The translations under genes were made by a program, and so were the position numbers. A stretch of 44,302 nt of DNA from Alphaproteobacteria bacterium (GTDB taxonomy: Bacteria; Pseudomonadota; Alphaproteobacteria; JAJTHO01; CANGXP01). Positions 1 to 7,433 of this stretch are shown one piece after another (the stretch's first letter is position 1; every line of letters begins with the position of its first letter). The stretch is from positions 1-44,302 of the forward strand of contig CANGXP010000011.1 of NCBI GenBank assembly GCA_947457935.1. The letters are read 5' to 3'. A model generated the notes under the pieces. It saw only the letters and a list, made by a program, of their open reading frames with translations. It did not search any database and had not been told where the DNA came from.

Positions 1-224
1 TGTAACACGCCTTGATTTTGTGATGTTCTAGTTACATAATCAAATTGTTCACCTGAAATCAATTTATTAGTGTTAAAACTAAGCGTATTTTCAATTTCAA
101 ATAAGCTCCCAACTTTAAATGTACCCCACTCAACGGTTTTTAATTGTTCGTTGAGCAGGGTATCTACTTTCCCAAGCTGTCTTCCTTTATCCGCTGATTC
201 TTGAGAAGATCGCTTATTTCCCAA
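1..224 (-). CDS. Specificity (S) subunit of a restriction-modification system, 5' part only
   Basis: Downstream of the methylase gene on the same strand, an open frame runs off the left edge. It reads ...QLGKVDTLLNEQLKTVEWG, then TFKVGSLFEIENTLSFN, which has the look of the beginning of a target-recognition domain of Type I or BcgI-type S subunits (a W-x-x-F/Y-K-V-x-x-L-F-x-I pattern). No ATG is present in this frame; two in-frame stops lie just upstream (around 229-250), so translation would have to begin at the TTG at 222-224 or by frameshifting from the methylase. That TTG lies inside the methylase 3' end, giving a 61-base overlap. The role would be DNA sequence recognition for the partner methylase/nuclease. 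Coding sense is well supported; the start is uncertain and most of the gene is outside the window. Confidence 0.6.
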   Translation of the reverse strand, partial: MGNKRSSQESADKGRQLGKVDTLLNEQLKTVEWGTFKVGSLFEIENTLSFNTNKLISGEQFDYVTRTSQNQGVL

Positions 225-2200
225 GCAAGGTAATCACTGACGGTTTTCTTAAAATCTTTCAAGGTAGGTTTTGTGTCAATAGAAGCTGTTTGATTCCAAT
301 CTGCGCCATTATTTGGATCAATCGTTCCTTCATAGTATTCACGTTCTGTGAATATATTGAGTTTGCTTTTGCCAAAACGCACCAAGTTCACCACTTCTTC
401 ATAGCGTTCTTTGGCTTGGTCTGTGTCTTTTAAGTTATTGCTTGCTTTTTTTCGGTTGGTTCTTGTGTAGCCATCGTTGGAAAAATCAATGAACTTTACA
501 ATGTCATCTCTATGATGTTTTTCGTTTACTTTGAACACATAGATATTGGTTTGTACGCTTGATTTTCCTATAAAAGTATCAATAGGCATTTTGATGCTTG
601 CCAACAAGGTATTGCGCTGTAGAATTCTTTTGCAATACTCTTTTGCTTTGCCTGAACCTGCCGAGTTTTGGATAATGATTGCGGCATAGCCCTTGTTCAT
701 CATTCCCAATGCTTTTTCCACGAAGTTCATGCCGTTGCCTAGGGCAGAATATGGCGGATTCAATATAAAAGCATCCGCAGGGAAGTTACGGTCTGTTTTT
801 CCAAAGCCATATTTACCATCAAAATCTTTTATTGAGTCTTTGTTCAAGATGTTCGAGCTGCCATCACCCATTAATATCATATTGAGGATAGCCAACATAT
901 ACACACTTGAGAGCAGCTCCAAACCAAGCAACTGTTCCGCTTTGATTTTGATTTCTTTTTGAGTGAGCTCTTGGGGCGATTGAATATTGTTCTTGGCATC
1001 ATTGAGCATTTCATTCATTGCCGCAACTAATAAACCCGCTGAACCTGTTGCAAAATCCCACACATAAGAGTCTTTATTCACCCGCGCTAATTTCACTAAC
1101 AGAGACGCTACATAGGAAGGTGTAAGGACAACATCATTCAATTTGTCTTGAGAAAACCCAAGCCAACCATACATTTCGTTAAATAGTTTTCCTGTAAAAT
1201 CGGTCGTTAAGCCAATTTTATAGTATATACCTAAATCGTCTACAATTTTGGTAAATACTCTTTTTAATTGGCTTTCTCCGTTTTCAACTTTGTTGATGTT
1301 TTCTGTGGTTAGCGTATTTTCTAATGTTCTTAGAATTAAATCTTTCTTTTCGGTAGGGATGTCTTTTTCATCTAAAAAGGCTTTGATTTTTCTTACAATA
1401 ATGTCTCCATCTTTGTTGCCTTTTTCGGTTGAAGATTTTAAGTCCGCTTTTTCTAGTGGCGCAACTTTTCCTGCTATGCCGAGCGTTGCAATAATTGAAG
1501 CCGCAACAAGGTAAACGCGGTCATTTTCTCCCAGACCTTTTTCATTTTGGTAAATGTCGTTGTTAAGCCTTTTAAGGCTTTGATCAATTTCTCTTTCCCG
1601 TTGTTCTTTTAATTTATCAATGTCTTCTTGGGAAAGCTGAAGCGTTTTTACCGTCTCAATAAAAGCGTCAAAATTTTTCGGTGCTAAAAAAGAAAAATCC
1701 GAATAGTCACCAACTTTCTGTCCTGCACCCAAGTTATTTTTAGAAACGTAGTAAACACCTATCTCGTGATGAATTTTACCTGTTTCGTCTTTGTACCCCG
1801 TCATCCCAATAGCAATAATATCAGTATAGCTTGTGTGATGGAGTAGTGCGTTCGCATAATGAACGGCACCGTTTACAGCAAACGCATTGATATTTTTCAA
1901 ATTAGGTTCGTTTTTAGCCGTCCTGTTTTCAACTTGCCCATCAGTGTCAAGTTTTACAAGTTTGTCTTTGTATCCCTTGTACTCGATAAGGATTGGGAAG
2001 AAATCCAGATTTTTGTTTTGCAGTAATATTTTGGCATCTGGTCGATTGGCACCAGCCCCACCATTCTTAGTAAAGTAGTCGGAAAGAGCCTTATCAATCT
2101 CGGCATTTACCGATTCTTGTTCTAATTTATAATCAAGATTGTAGGATTTAAGCCAGCCATTCGCTAAATCTGCAATGTTTGGCTCTATTGATTGTGCCAT
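164..2200 (-). CDS. N6-adenine DNA methylase with N-terminal nuclease-like domain (Type IIB/IIG BcgI-like or HsdM-like)
   Basis: 678 residues. The C-terminal two thirds are an adenine methylase: SAM-binding motif DFATGSAGLL at about residue 382 and catalytic motif NPPY at 481-484. The first ~200 residues are not the usual HsdM helical domain; they contain FFPILIEYK, with E73 and K75 placed as in a PD-(D/E)xK nuclease core, and a preceding acidic residue near the AxRPDAK segment. This layout, with a separate S gene immediately downstream, resembles the A subunit of BcgI-type enzymes, where cutting and methylation share one chain. No separate HsdR gene is visible. An AAGGAAAG ribosome site precedes the ATG. 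The gene is clearly AT-richer than the genes to its right, suggesting transfer. The methylase call is firm; nuclease activity is inferred. Confidence 0.85.
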   Translation of the reverse strand: MAQSIEPNIADLANGWLKSYNLDYKLEQESVNAEIDKALSDYFTKNGGAGANRPDAKILLQNKNLDFFPILIEYKGYKDKLVKLDTDGQVENRTAKNEPNLKNINAFAVNGAVHYANALLHHTSYTDIIAIGMTGYKDETGKIHHEIGVYYVSKNNLGAGQKVGDYSDFSFLAPKNFDAFIETVKTLQLSQEDIDKLKEQREREIDQSLKRLNNDIYQNEKGLGENDRVYLVAASIIATLGIAGKVAPLEKADLKSSTEKGNKDGDIIVRKIKAFLDEKDIPTEKKDLILRTLENTLTTENINKVENGESQLKRVFTKIVDDLGIYYKIGLTTDFTGKLFNEMYGWLGFSQDKLNDVVLTPSYVASLLVKLARVNKDSYVWDFATGSAGLLVAAMNEMLNDAKNNIQSPQELTQKEIKIKAEQLLGLELLSSVYMLAILNMILMGDGSSNILNKDSIKDFDGKYGFGKTDRNFPADAFILNPPYSALGNGMNFVEKALGMMNKGYAAIIIQNSAGSGKAKEYCKRILQRNTLLASIKMPIDTFIGKSSVQTNIYVFKVNEKHHRDDIVKFIDFSNDGYTRTNRKKASNNLKDTDQAKERYEEVVNLVRFGKSKLNIFTEREYYEGTIDPNNGADWNQTASIDTKPTLKDFKKTVSDYLAWEISDLLKNQRIKEDSLGK

Positions 2201-2468
2201 TATTCTTTCCTTTTAATAGTAAACCTCTGGGGTAAGGAGAATTTTTCATCACAAATGCCAATGCGTGAAGGTGGGCACAGACAGCGACATTGATGGATGC
2301 ACTTTTCTACCCTCAAAAAATGTGCCCCTTTATGCCTCTAACAGAGATACCAATCAAGGCTTTCAAGCCCGCAACCCAACAAGTTTGGTTTAATTTTTGA
2401 AGCGTTAAAAGAAAAGGAAAGCTATGACGGCTCAATCATGCAATCATCAGAGCAACGAACGCCTGTAT
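2201..2468. other. Boundary region between the R-M locus and rpoZ
   Basis: 268 bases without a convincing gene. In alphaproteobacteria rpoZ is normally followed by a relA/spoT homologue; here the restriction-modification genes come instead, so an insertion junction is likely in this stretch. I looked for tRNA ends, long inverted repeats and transposase remnants and found none that I can defend. A short open reading (EALKEKE...) near 2399-2420 is too brief to assign. Confidence 0.4.
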
Positions 2469-2876
2469 TTAAACAGCAGCATCCTCACCAGACTCGATTT
2501 CCTCAGCAGAAAATCCGTCAACTTCTTCCATCTCAACCAACACGGCTTCTTCTTCAATAGAAGCCATAAACACATCCGTGTCTTCTGCGGTGAGCAATTC
2601 TTGATCTTGCGCCAAGATTGACTCTAAATCTTCTTCGTTGTCCTCAACAGGCAAGTTTTTCTGCATATTGCGAATAATTGTTTCGCGCAACACATCAGGA
2701 GAAATATTCTGCTCTGCAATTTCGCGCAACGCGACAACAGGATTTTTATCGCGGTCACGGTCAACAGTGAGCATCGCCCCAGCAGAAAGCTCTTTGGCAC
2801 GTTGTGCAGCAACAGTCACAAGTTCAAAACGATTGGGGACAAGCTGAATGCAATCTTCAACGGTAACGCGCGCCAT
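2469..2876 (-). CDS. rpoZ: RNA polymerase omega subunit
   Basis: 135 residues. The N-terminal ~65 residues are the conserved omega fold: it begins MARVTVEDC, continues with [19 protein letters not shown] and ends with [11 protein letters not shown]. Omega helps assemble and stabilise RNA polymerase by holding the beta-prime subunit. The rest is a strongly acidic tail (many E and D), longer than the 91-residue enterobacterial protein but usual for alphaproteobacteria. It is divergent from the NYN gene, with a 209-base AT-rich intergenic region that must carry promoters for both; I could not identify clear -35/-10 boxes there. What follows downstream is unusual: an R-M system rather than relA/spoT. 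Confidence 0.95.
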   Translation of the reverse strand: MARVTVEDCIQLVPNRFELVTVAAQRAKELSAGAMLTVDRDRDKNPVVALREIAEQNISPDVLRETIIRNMQKNLPVEDNEEDLESILAQDQELLTAEDTDVFMASIEEEAVLVEMEEVDGFSAEEIESGEDAAV

Positions 2877-3085
2877 ATTTTTTGCTTTCCAAAATTTTAT
2901 TTGCTCTAAAAATCAACAGTCTTTGCGTTTAGCAAACGTGCTCTCAAAAAACAAGCAAAAAATACCATTTACAACCCTGTTGCAACGCGGCATAGTAAGT
3001 CAATAAACAAATTTGTATGTGATTTTTATATTTAAATTACAAAAAACAATAATACTGCGTAAAACCGTAGCATGGAGTTATCATT

Positions 3086-3706
3086 ATGTCTGAGTCTTTC
3101 GTCTATCCTGAAGAACGCCTATGTCTCTTCATTGATGGTGCAAATCTTTACGCAGCAGCGCGTTCTCTAGGGTTTGATATTGATTATCAAAAACTATTAC
3201 GCCATTTTTCAAAGCGCGGTCGCCTCATTCGCGCCTTTTATTATACAGCCCTTATTGAAGACCAAGAATTTTCGCCCATACGACCGCTCGTTGATTGGCT
3301 TGATTACAACGGCTTTACGATGGTCACCAAGCCCACCCGTGAATTTACTGATGCCTACGGTCGCCGCAAAATTAAAGGCAACATGGATATTGAACTCGCC
3401 ATCGATGTACTAGAGATGGCAGACAAAGTGGATCACATCGTGTTGTTTTCAGGCGATGGTGACTTCCGCCGCCTCGTAGATTCCGCGCAACGCAAAGGCG
3501 TACGCGTTTCTGTTGTCAGCACTATTAATTCTAACCCACCGATGGTTGCGGATGAATTACGCCGCCAAGCAGATCATTTCATTGAGTTATCCGATTTAGC
3601 GCAACACATCAGCCGTGCAGGGGGAGAGAACGCCGCTCGCCGTCTGCGGGAAGAATCAGGCGAAGAAGAAATGCCGCAAGCGCGCCCCTTAAAAAATGCA
3701 GTGTAA
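3086..3706 (+). CDS. NYN-domain (LabA/DUF88-like) protein, probable RNase
   Basis: 206 residues. The NYN fold of the PIN-like nuclease group is recognisable from three acidic motifs: LFIDGANLY near residue 14-22, GNMDIELAIDVLEMA in the middle and LFSGDGDFRRLV after it. The acidic residues of these motifs would bind the metal. The C-terminal ~40 residues are charged and probably disordered. The family is found beside rpoZ and DNA-repair genes in alphaproteobacteria; substrate is unknown, RNA being the likely one. TGGAGT lies upstream of the ATG as ribosome site. The stop overlaps the start of the next gene by 11 bases, so the two are translated from one message. Confidence 0.88.
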   Translation: MSESFVYPEERLCLFIDGANLYAAARSLGFDIDYQKLLRHFSKRGRLIRAFYYTALIEDQEFSPIRPLVDWLDYNGFTMVTKPTREFTDAYGRRKIKGNMDIELAIDVLEMADKVDHIVLFSGDGDFRRLVDSAQRKGVRVSVVSTINSNPPMVADELRRQADHFIELSDLAQHISRAGGENAARRLREESGEEEMPQARPLKNAV

Positions 3707-4334
3707 TCAGACACATACCCCAAAATACTGCGGACTGTGTCCGCGTCTTGTGGGGTTCAGAGAACAGAACACGCACACCCACCCCACTTTTTTTAATGGG
3801 GCAGTGCCTAGTTTTGGCGGGATTGATGCAGCACTCCTGATTGTGGGCTTAGCCCCTGGTCTTAAGGGCGCGAACCGCACAGGAAGACCGTTCACGGGCG
3901 ATTATGCGGGGGAATTGCTCTACCCCACCCTGCTGCAATACGGTTGGGCTTCGGGCGTGTATGACACCGAAAACCGCGAAAAATTCAGCTTAAAAAACGC
4001 CCGCATCACCAACACCGTTCGCTGCGTGCCACCGCTTAACAAGCCACTCCCCATAGAAATCAACACCTGCCAGCAATTCCTTAACAAGGAGATTGCCGCC
4101 ATGCCCCGCTTACGCTTTATCGTCGCCCTGGGCACGGTCGCCTACACCGCAGTGCTCAAAAATTTTGGCAAAAAACTTACCGCCCATCCGTTCAAACATG
4201 GCGGCATCGTCACACTCACCCCCGAAATTACCCTTATCAGCAGCTATCATTGCTCGCGCTACAACACGAGCACCAAACGCCTCACAACAGAGATGTTTCA
4301 CGCGATTTTTGACAAGCTCAAAGAACTACGCTAA
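3696..4334 (+). CDS. Uracil-DNA glycosylase, family 5 (UDGb type)
   Basis: 212 residues. Removes uracil (and often hypoxanthine or xanthine) from DNA in base-excision repair. Motif A reads GLAPGLKGANRTGRPFTGD and motif B is SSYHCSRYNT; the GANRTGRPFTGD form, lacking the usual catalytic Asp/Asn of family 1 and 4 enzymes, points to family 5. Cysteines in YCGLCPRL near the N terminus, with others at NTVRCVPP and NTCQQFL, fit the four ligands of the 4Fe-4S cluster of family 4/5 enzymes. Motif B has Cys where Pro is common (SYHPSR). The start overlaps the NYN stop, so the pair forms an operon. Confidence 0.9.
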   Translation: MQCNQTHTPKYCGLCPRLVGFREQNTHTHPTFFNGAVPSFGGIDAALLIVGLAPGLKGANRTGRPFTGDYAGELLYPTLLQYGWASGVYDTENREKFSLKNARITNTVRCVPPLNKPLPIEINTCQQFLNKEIAAMPRLRFIVALGTVAYTAVLKNFGKKLTAHPFKHGGIVTLTPEITLISSYHCSRYNTSTKRLTTEMFHAIFDKLKELR

Positions 4335-4366
4335 CACTATCATTACAATTAAACCATGAGGTTTCA

Positions 4367-5455
4367 ATGCGTCCCCTTCTCGCCCTCCTCTTCTCCCTCT
4401 TCCTCACCACCGCCGCAAAGGCAGAAATCCTTCTTGCCACCGTGGGGCCCATGACGGGGCAAAACGCCAGCATTGGCGAGCAAATGCGCCGTGGGGCAGA
4501 ACTCGCCGTCAAACACATCAACGCGAATGGCGGCTTACTGGGAGAACAAGTCAAACTCAGCGTCATGGATGATGTGTGCGATCCCAAACAAGCAACCACG
4601 GTTGCGCAAAAACTGGTAAATGACGGCGCGGTGTTTGTGGCAGGGCATTTTTGTTCAGGTGCAAGCATTCCCGCCTCCAACATCTACAGCGAAGAGGGCA
4701 TTGTGATGATAAGCCCCGCCTCCACCGCCCCTGAATTGACCGATAGAAAACTCAGCGGCATTTTTCGCCTGTGTGGGCGCGATGATCAGCAAGGGGTTAT
4801 CGGCGCACAATACCTGCTCAAAACATTCGCAAATAAAAACATCGCGATTATTCACGACAAAACGGCTTATGGTAAGGGCTTGGCAGATGTTGCCAAAGCA
4901 GAACTGAACAAAAATGCTGTCACGCCCGCGCTCTATGAAGCCATCACCGTCGGCGAACGGGATTTTTCTGCCCTCGTCACAAAAATGAAGCAAGCTAAAG
5001 TGGATGTGATTTTTTACGGCGGCTATTACACAGAAGCAGGGCTCATCGTGCGCCAAGCGCGTGACCAAGGCTTAAAAGCCCCGCTCATGGCGGGAGATTC
5101 CCTCATTACCAAAGAATTTTGGACAATCACAGGGGCTGCAGGGGAAGGCACACTCATGACTTTCAGTCCTGACCCCCGCCTAGAGCCAACAGCACAAAAA
5201 ATCGTCGAAGAATTTCGCAAAACAGGCTATGAACCTGAAGGCTACGCACTCTATAACTATGCAACCGTGATGGTCTATGCGGACGCGGTTAAAAAAGCCA
5301 ATTCCACCAAGCTCCCTGATGTCTTGAAAGCATTGCACAGCAACTCTTTTGCTACCATTATCGGGAATATTCAGTTTGATCCGAAAGGCGATGTCACCGC
5401 CCCTGCATACAGGGTGTATAACTGGAAGGACGGCGCGTACATTTATGCAAAATAA
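4367..5455 (+). CDS. Periplasmic substrate-binding protein of the branched-chain amino-acid (LivJ/LivK) type
   Basis: 362 residues. A signal peptide (MRPLLALLFSLFLTTAAKA) precedes the mature protein, which starts with the type I periplasmic binding fold: VGPMTGQNASIGEQMRRGAE, then INANGGLLG, DDVCDPKQA, GHFCSGASIPAS and ISPASTAPELT, all typical of Leu/Ile/Val-binding proteins. It should capture an amino acid or similar small molecule in the periplasm for an ABC importer. No LivH, LivM, LivG or LivF gene is nearby, so the permease is elsewhere or the protein works as a sensor. It lies 32 bases after the glycosylase gene, and the HPr gene starts almost at its stop codon. Substrate cannot be told from sequence. 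Confidence 0.88.
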   Translation: MRPLLALLFSLFLTTAAKAEILLATVGPMTGQNASIGEQMRRGAELAVKHINANGGLLGEQVKLSVMDDVCDPKQATTVAQKLVNDGAVFVAGHFCSGASIPASNIYSEEGIVMISPASTAPELTDRKLSGIFRLCGRDDQQGVIGAQYLLKTFANKNIAIIHDKTAYGKGLADVAKAELNKNAVTPALYEAITVGERDFSALVTKMKQAKVDVIFYGGYYTEAGLIVRQARDQGLKAPLMAGDSLITKEFWTITGAAGEGTLMTFSPDPRLEPTAQKIVEEFRKTGYEPEGYALYNYATVMVYADAVKKANSTKLPDVLKALHSNSFATIIGNIQFDPKGDVTAPAYRVYNWKDGAYIYAK

Positions 5456-5468
5456 CACAGCACCAATC

Positions 5469-5741
5469 ATGCCCGAACAATCGCAAACATTGCTAATTAC
5501 TAACCAACGCGGGCTACATGCACGGGCGGCGGCGAAATTTGTCAAAGTCTCAGGGCAATTCCAAGCAACGATTCTGGTTTACAAAGGCGAATTAGAGGCG
5601 CAAGGCACGTCGATTATGGGTTTGATGATGCTCGCCGCCAGCAAGGGCTCTTCCATTGAGGTGCGCGCTAACGGCGTGGATGCCGCAGAAGCCGTTGCTG
5701 CGATTGCGGAACTGGTCACAGGGAACTTTGGTGAAGAGTAA
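5469..5741 (+). CDS. ptsH: Phosphocarrier protein HPr
   Basis: 90 residues from the ATG at 5469, the normal HPr length; an ATG at 5445 in the same frame would overlap the previous gene and add eight residues. The active histidine is His17 in NQRGLHARAA, and Ser48 in TSIMGLMMLAA lies at the position of the regulatory serine (Ser46) phosphorylated by HPr kinase. HPr passes phosphate from Enzyme I to EIIA proteins; in alphaproteobacteria it normally serves the nitrogen-type regulatory PTS and is encoded with hprK and an EIIA gene. Neither is next to it here; instead it is coupled to an amino-acid binding-protein gene. Confidence 0.93.
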   Translation: MPEQSQTLLITNQRGLHARAAAKFVKVSGQFQATILVYKGELEAQGTSIMGLMMLAASKGSSIEVRANGVDAAEAVAAIAELVTGNFGEE

Positions 5742-5751
5742 TAGGGAACTG

Positions 5752-5829
5752 TTATTCTCTCATATCAAGCACAAAAACCTCACCTTTCTCCCCATGCGTT
5801 GCTTTCAGTACAAGTGCTAAGGTACGCCG
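5752..5829 (-). pseudogene. Possible 25-codon remnant of a CapD/FlaA1-like sugar-nucleotide dehydratase
   Basis: On the minus strand, a short frame ending in TAA at 5752-5754 reads RRTLALVLKATHGEKGEVFVLDMRE. The stretch L-VLKA-x(4)-GEVFVLDM resembles a segment near the end of membrane polysaccharide dehydratases of the CapD/FlaA1 group. A TGA in the same frame lies just upstream, at the edge of the hairpin repeat, so nothing functional can be made. It may be a relic cut by the repeat, or chance. Confidence 0.25.
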
Positions 5830-5832
5830 TGT

Positions 5833-5907
5833 GTGTCATTCCCTCGAAAGAGGGAATCCACTCTTAACCCAAAAAAGCGTGGATTCCCTCTTTCGAGGGA
5901 ATGACAC
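5833..5907. repeat. Paired-hairpin repeat (29-bp perfect inverted repeat, dRS3-like arms)
   Basis: Arms 5833-5861 and 5879-5907 are perfect reverse complements separated by 17 bases. Each arm also folds alone: TTCCCTC and GAGGGAA form a 7-bp stem around GAAA (left) or TTTC (right). Each arm contains ATTCCC-N8-GGGAAT, the consensus of the neisserial dRS3 repeat, although a shared origin is not shown. It ends 20 bases before the tsaE start and could act as a transcription or RNA-stability element downstream of ptsH. Confidence 0.9.
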
Positions 5908-5927
5908 GAATTTATATTTCATCCAAA

Positions 5928-6368
5928 ATGCCCCTTCTTTTAAAAACACTCAAAGACACCCAATCCCTCGCCCAACAGCTTGCCGCACAATCCCATGCCA
6001 CCGATTGCCTTGCGCTCTATGGCAACTTAGGCGCAGGAAAAACCACCTTTGCAAGATACTTTTTGGAAGCCCTCGGCTGGACAGCGGAAGTCCCCAGCCC
6101 CACGTTTACCATCGCCCAATTTTACGAACTCCCCACGCACACCCTCTGGCATCTCGATGCCTATCGCCTGAAATCTGCCGATGAAGCAATCGAGGCAGGG
6201 CTAGAAGACTGTTTTCAGAATGGCATTTGCCTTGTGGAATGGCCGCAAAACATTGCAGGATTGCTGCCAAAAAACAGACTCGACCTCCATTTTTCGCTTG
6301 AAGAAAATAGCCGTACCGTTGAGTATACAGGGCATGGACACTGGCAACACATCGCGCTCAATTTTTAA
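5928..6368 (+). CDS. tsaE: tRNA threonylcarbamoyladenosine biosynthesis ATPase TsaE
   Basis: 146 residues from the ATG at 5928; an in-frame ATG at 5901 lies inside the hairpin repeat and is less likely. TsaE is the ATPase that works with TsaB and TsaD to make t6A at position 37 of ANN-decoding tRNAs. The Walker A loop is GNLGAGKT at residues 32-39; VPSPTFTI, WHLDAYRL and CLVEWPQNI are further family signatures. The 3' end overlaps the amgK start by 35 bases, so the two are translationally coupled, an arrangement common in alphaproteobacteria. Confidence 0.93.
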   Translation: MPLLLKTLKDTQSLAQQLAAQSHATDCLALYGNLGAGKTTFARYFLEALGWTAEVPSPTFTIAQFYELPTHTLWHLDAYRLKSADEAIEAGLEDCFQNGICLVEWPQNIAGLLPKNRLDLHFSLEENSRTVEYTGHGHWQHIALNF

Positions 6369-7284
6369 GCAACAATTCCTTGCAACCACAGCCTTTGCAG
6401 GCGCGAGTGAACACTCACTCAAAAGCGATGCCTCGTTTCGCCGCTATAGCCGCCTCACGTTAAGCAATAAAACCGCGTTGCTCATGGATGCGCCACCTGA
6501 CAAAGAATCCACCACCGCGTTTCAGCACATCGCCGATATTCTGCAAGCCCATCATCTCTCCCCGCCCACTATTCTTGCCGCCGACCATCAACACGGCTTT
6601 TTGCTCTTGGAAGACTTTGGCGAGGACACCTATACCCGCCTGCTCCAGCAAGACCCGACGCAAGAAACCGTGCTTTACGGCCTTGCGATTGACGTACTGA
6701 AAGACCTCCACCAACAACCCTGCCCGCAAAACGTCCCGCCCTATGATGCAGCACTCCTCTGGCGAGAAGTGGAGCTTTACATTGATTGGGCATTGCCTGA
6801 AAACGCAGATAAAGAAGCTCTACGCGCCTCTTGGAAAGCCCTCTGGCAGCCCCTGCTTGCGCCCTATACAAATCCGCAAACGCTGGTGTTGCGCGACTTT
6901 CACGTTGATAATCTGATGCTTGTGCCCCATAAAATAGGGCTGCAACAATGCGGCCTGCTCGATTTTCAAGATGCGGTGGTGGGGCATCCCGCCTATGATG
7001 TTGTCTCCCTGTTGCAAGATGCACGGCGCGATGTTTCGCCACAACTCACAACTGCAATGCTCGCCCATTATGGCAACAATACCGCTGATTTCCTGAATGC
7101 CTACTCTATCCTCGGCACGCAACGCGCCTTTAAAATTGTGGGGATTTTTAACCGCCTGCAAAAACGCGATGGCAAAGGGCATTATCTCCATCACCTACCC
7201 CGCGTGTGGCACTGGATTCGCCTTAATTGCGAGCAACCTGTGCTTGCCCCTGTGAAAGCGTGGTTGGAGGAAAATACCCTATGA
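6334..7284 (+). CDS. amgK: N-acetylmuramate/N-acetylglucosamine 1-kinase (AmgK-type)
   Basis: 316 residues from the ATG at 6334. It belongs to the aminoglycoside phosphotransferase fold: SDASFRRYSRL in the N-lobe, LLLEDFGEDTY at the hinge, catalytic loop LVLRDFHVDNLM and metal site LLDFQDAVVGHPAYDVVSLLQ. With murU two steps downstream of the same message, the likely reaction is phosphorylation of MurNAc (and GlcNAc) at the anomeric position in cytosolic peptidoglycan recycling, as in Pseudomonas putida. It overlaps tsaE and is followed by a hairpin repeat before murU. Older annotations call this family simply aminoglycoside phosphotransferase; antibiotic modification is unlikely in this context. 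Confidence 0.87.
   Translation: MDTGNTSRSIFKQQFLATTAFAGASEHSLKSDASFRRYSRLTLSNKTALLMDAPPDKESTTAFQHIADILQAHHLSPPTILAADHQHGFLLLEDFGEDTYTRLLQQDPTQETVLYGLAIDVLKDLHQQPCPQNVPPYDAALLWREVELYIDWALPENADKEALRASWKALWQPLLAPYTNPQTLVLRDFHVDNLMLVPHKIGLQQCGLLDFQDAVVGHPAYDVVSLLQDARRDVSPQLTTAMLAHYGNNTADFLNAYSILGTQRAFKIVGIFNRLQKRDGKGHYLHHLPRVWHWIRLNCEQPVLAPVKAWLEENTL
6405..6420. repeat. 16-base inverted repeat GAGTGA-ACAC-TCACTC inside amgK (also in addB; variants in addA)
   Basis: Perfect 6+6 inverted repeat with a 4-base loop. The identical 16-mer (17 bases with the following A) recurs at 10249-10264 in addB, a one-mismatch copy lies at 11856-11871 in addA, and a weaker copy (GAGTGA-ACGC-TTACTC) at 12150-12165 in addA. 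In all but the last it is read in the same frame, giving EHSL. Function unknown; chance cannot be excluded. Confidence 0.45.
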
Positions 7285-7328
7285 AAGCTCTATATTTCTT
7301 TAGACCTTATCCCCAAAAACCAAATAAC

Positions 7329-7404
7329 TGGACTCCTGCCTTCGCAGGAGATTCGCTCAGAGTATGCAAAAAAGGGGCGAATCCCCAGCGAAGGCTGGGG
7401 TCCA
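7329..7404. repeat. Paired-hairpin repeat, second member of the family
   Basis: Arms 7329-7355 and 7378-7404 are inverted copies with compensating differences. The left arm folds as CTCCTGC-CTTC-GCAGGAG and the right as CCCCAGC-GAAG-GCTGGGG; both keep 7-bp stems and the outer TGGA...ATTCG bases. The plan is the same as at 5833-5907: two stem-loops facing each other with about 20 bases between. It fills most of the 149-base amgK-murU gap and is read through by an upstream open frame that is not the real murU start. Confidence 0.85.
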
Positions 7405-7433
7405 GAAATCCTTCGAATGACAAGGGAGGCATA

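Noticed and set aside
2399-2470. EALKEKE-like frame as a transposase OrfA remnant
   Set aside because: Only seven residues resemble IS3 OrfA and what follows does not.
2877-3085. tRNA or small-RNA gene between rpoZ and the NYN gene
   Set aside because: No cloverleaf, no CCA end and no T-tracted hairpin found by eye.
6334-7284. Aminoglycoside resistance kinase
   Set aside because: The fold is shared, but the position directly before murU points to AmgK of peptidoglycan recycling.
7227-7433. Upstream extension of the murU open frame (69 extra codons)
   Set aside because: It runs through the amgK end and a hairpin repeat, and a strong ribosome site AGGGAGG precedes the ATG at 7434.
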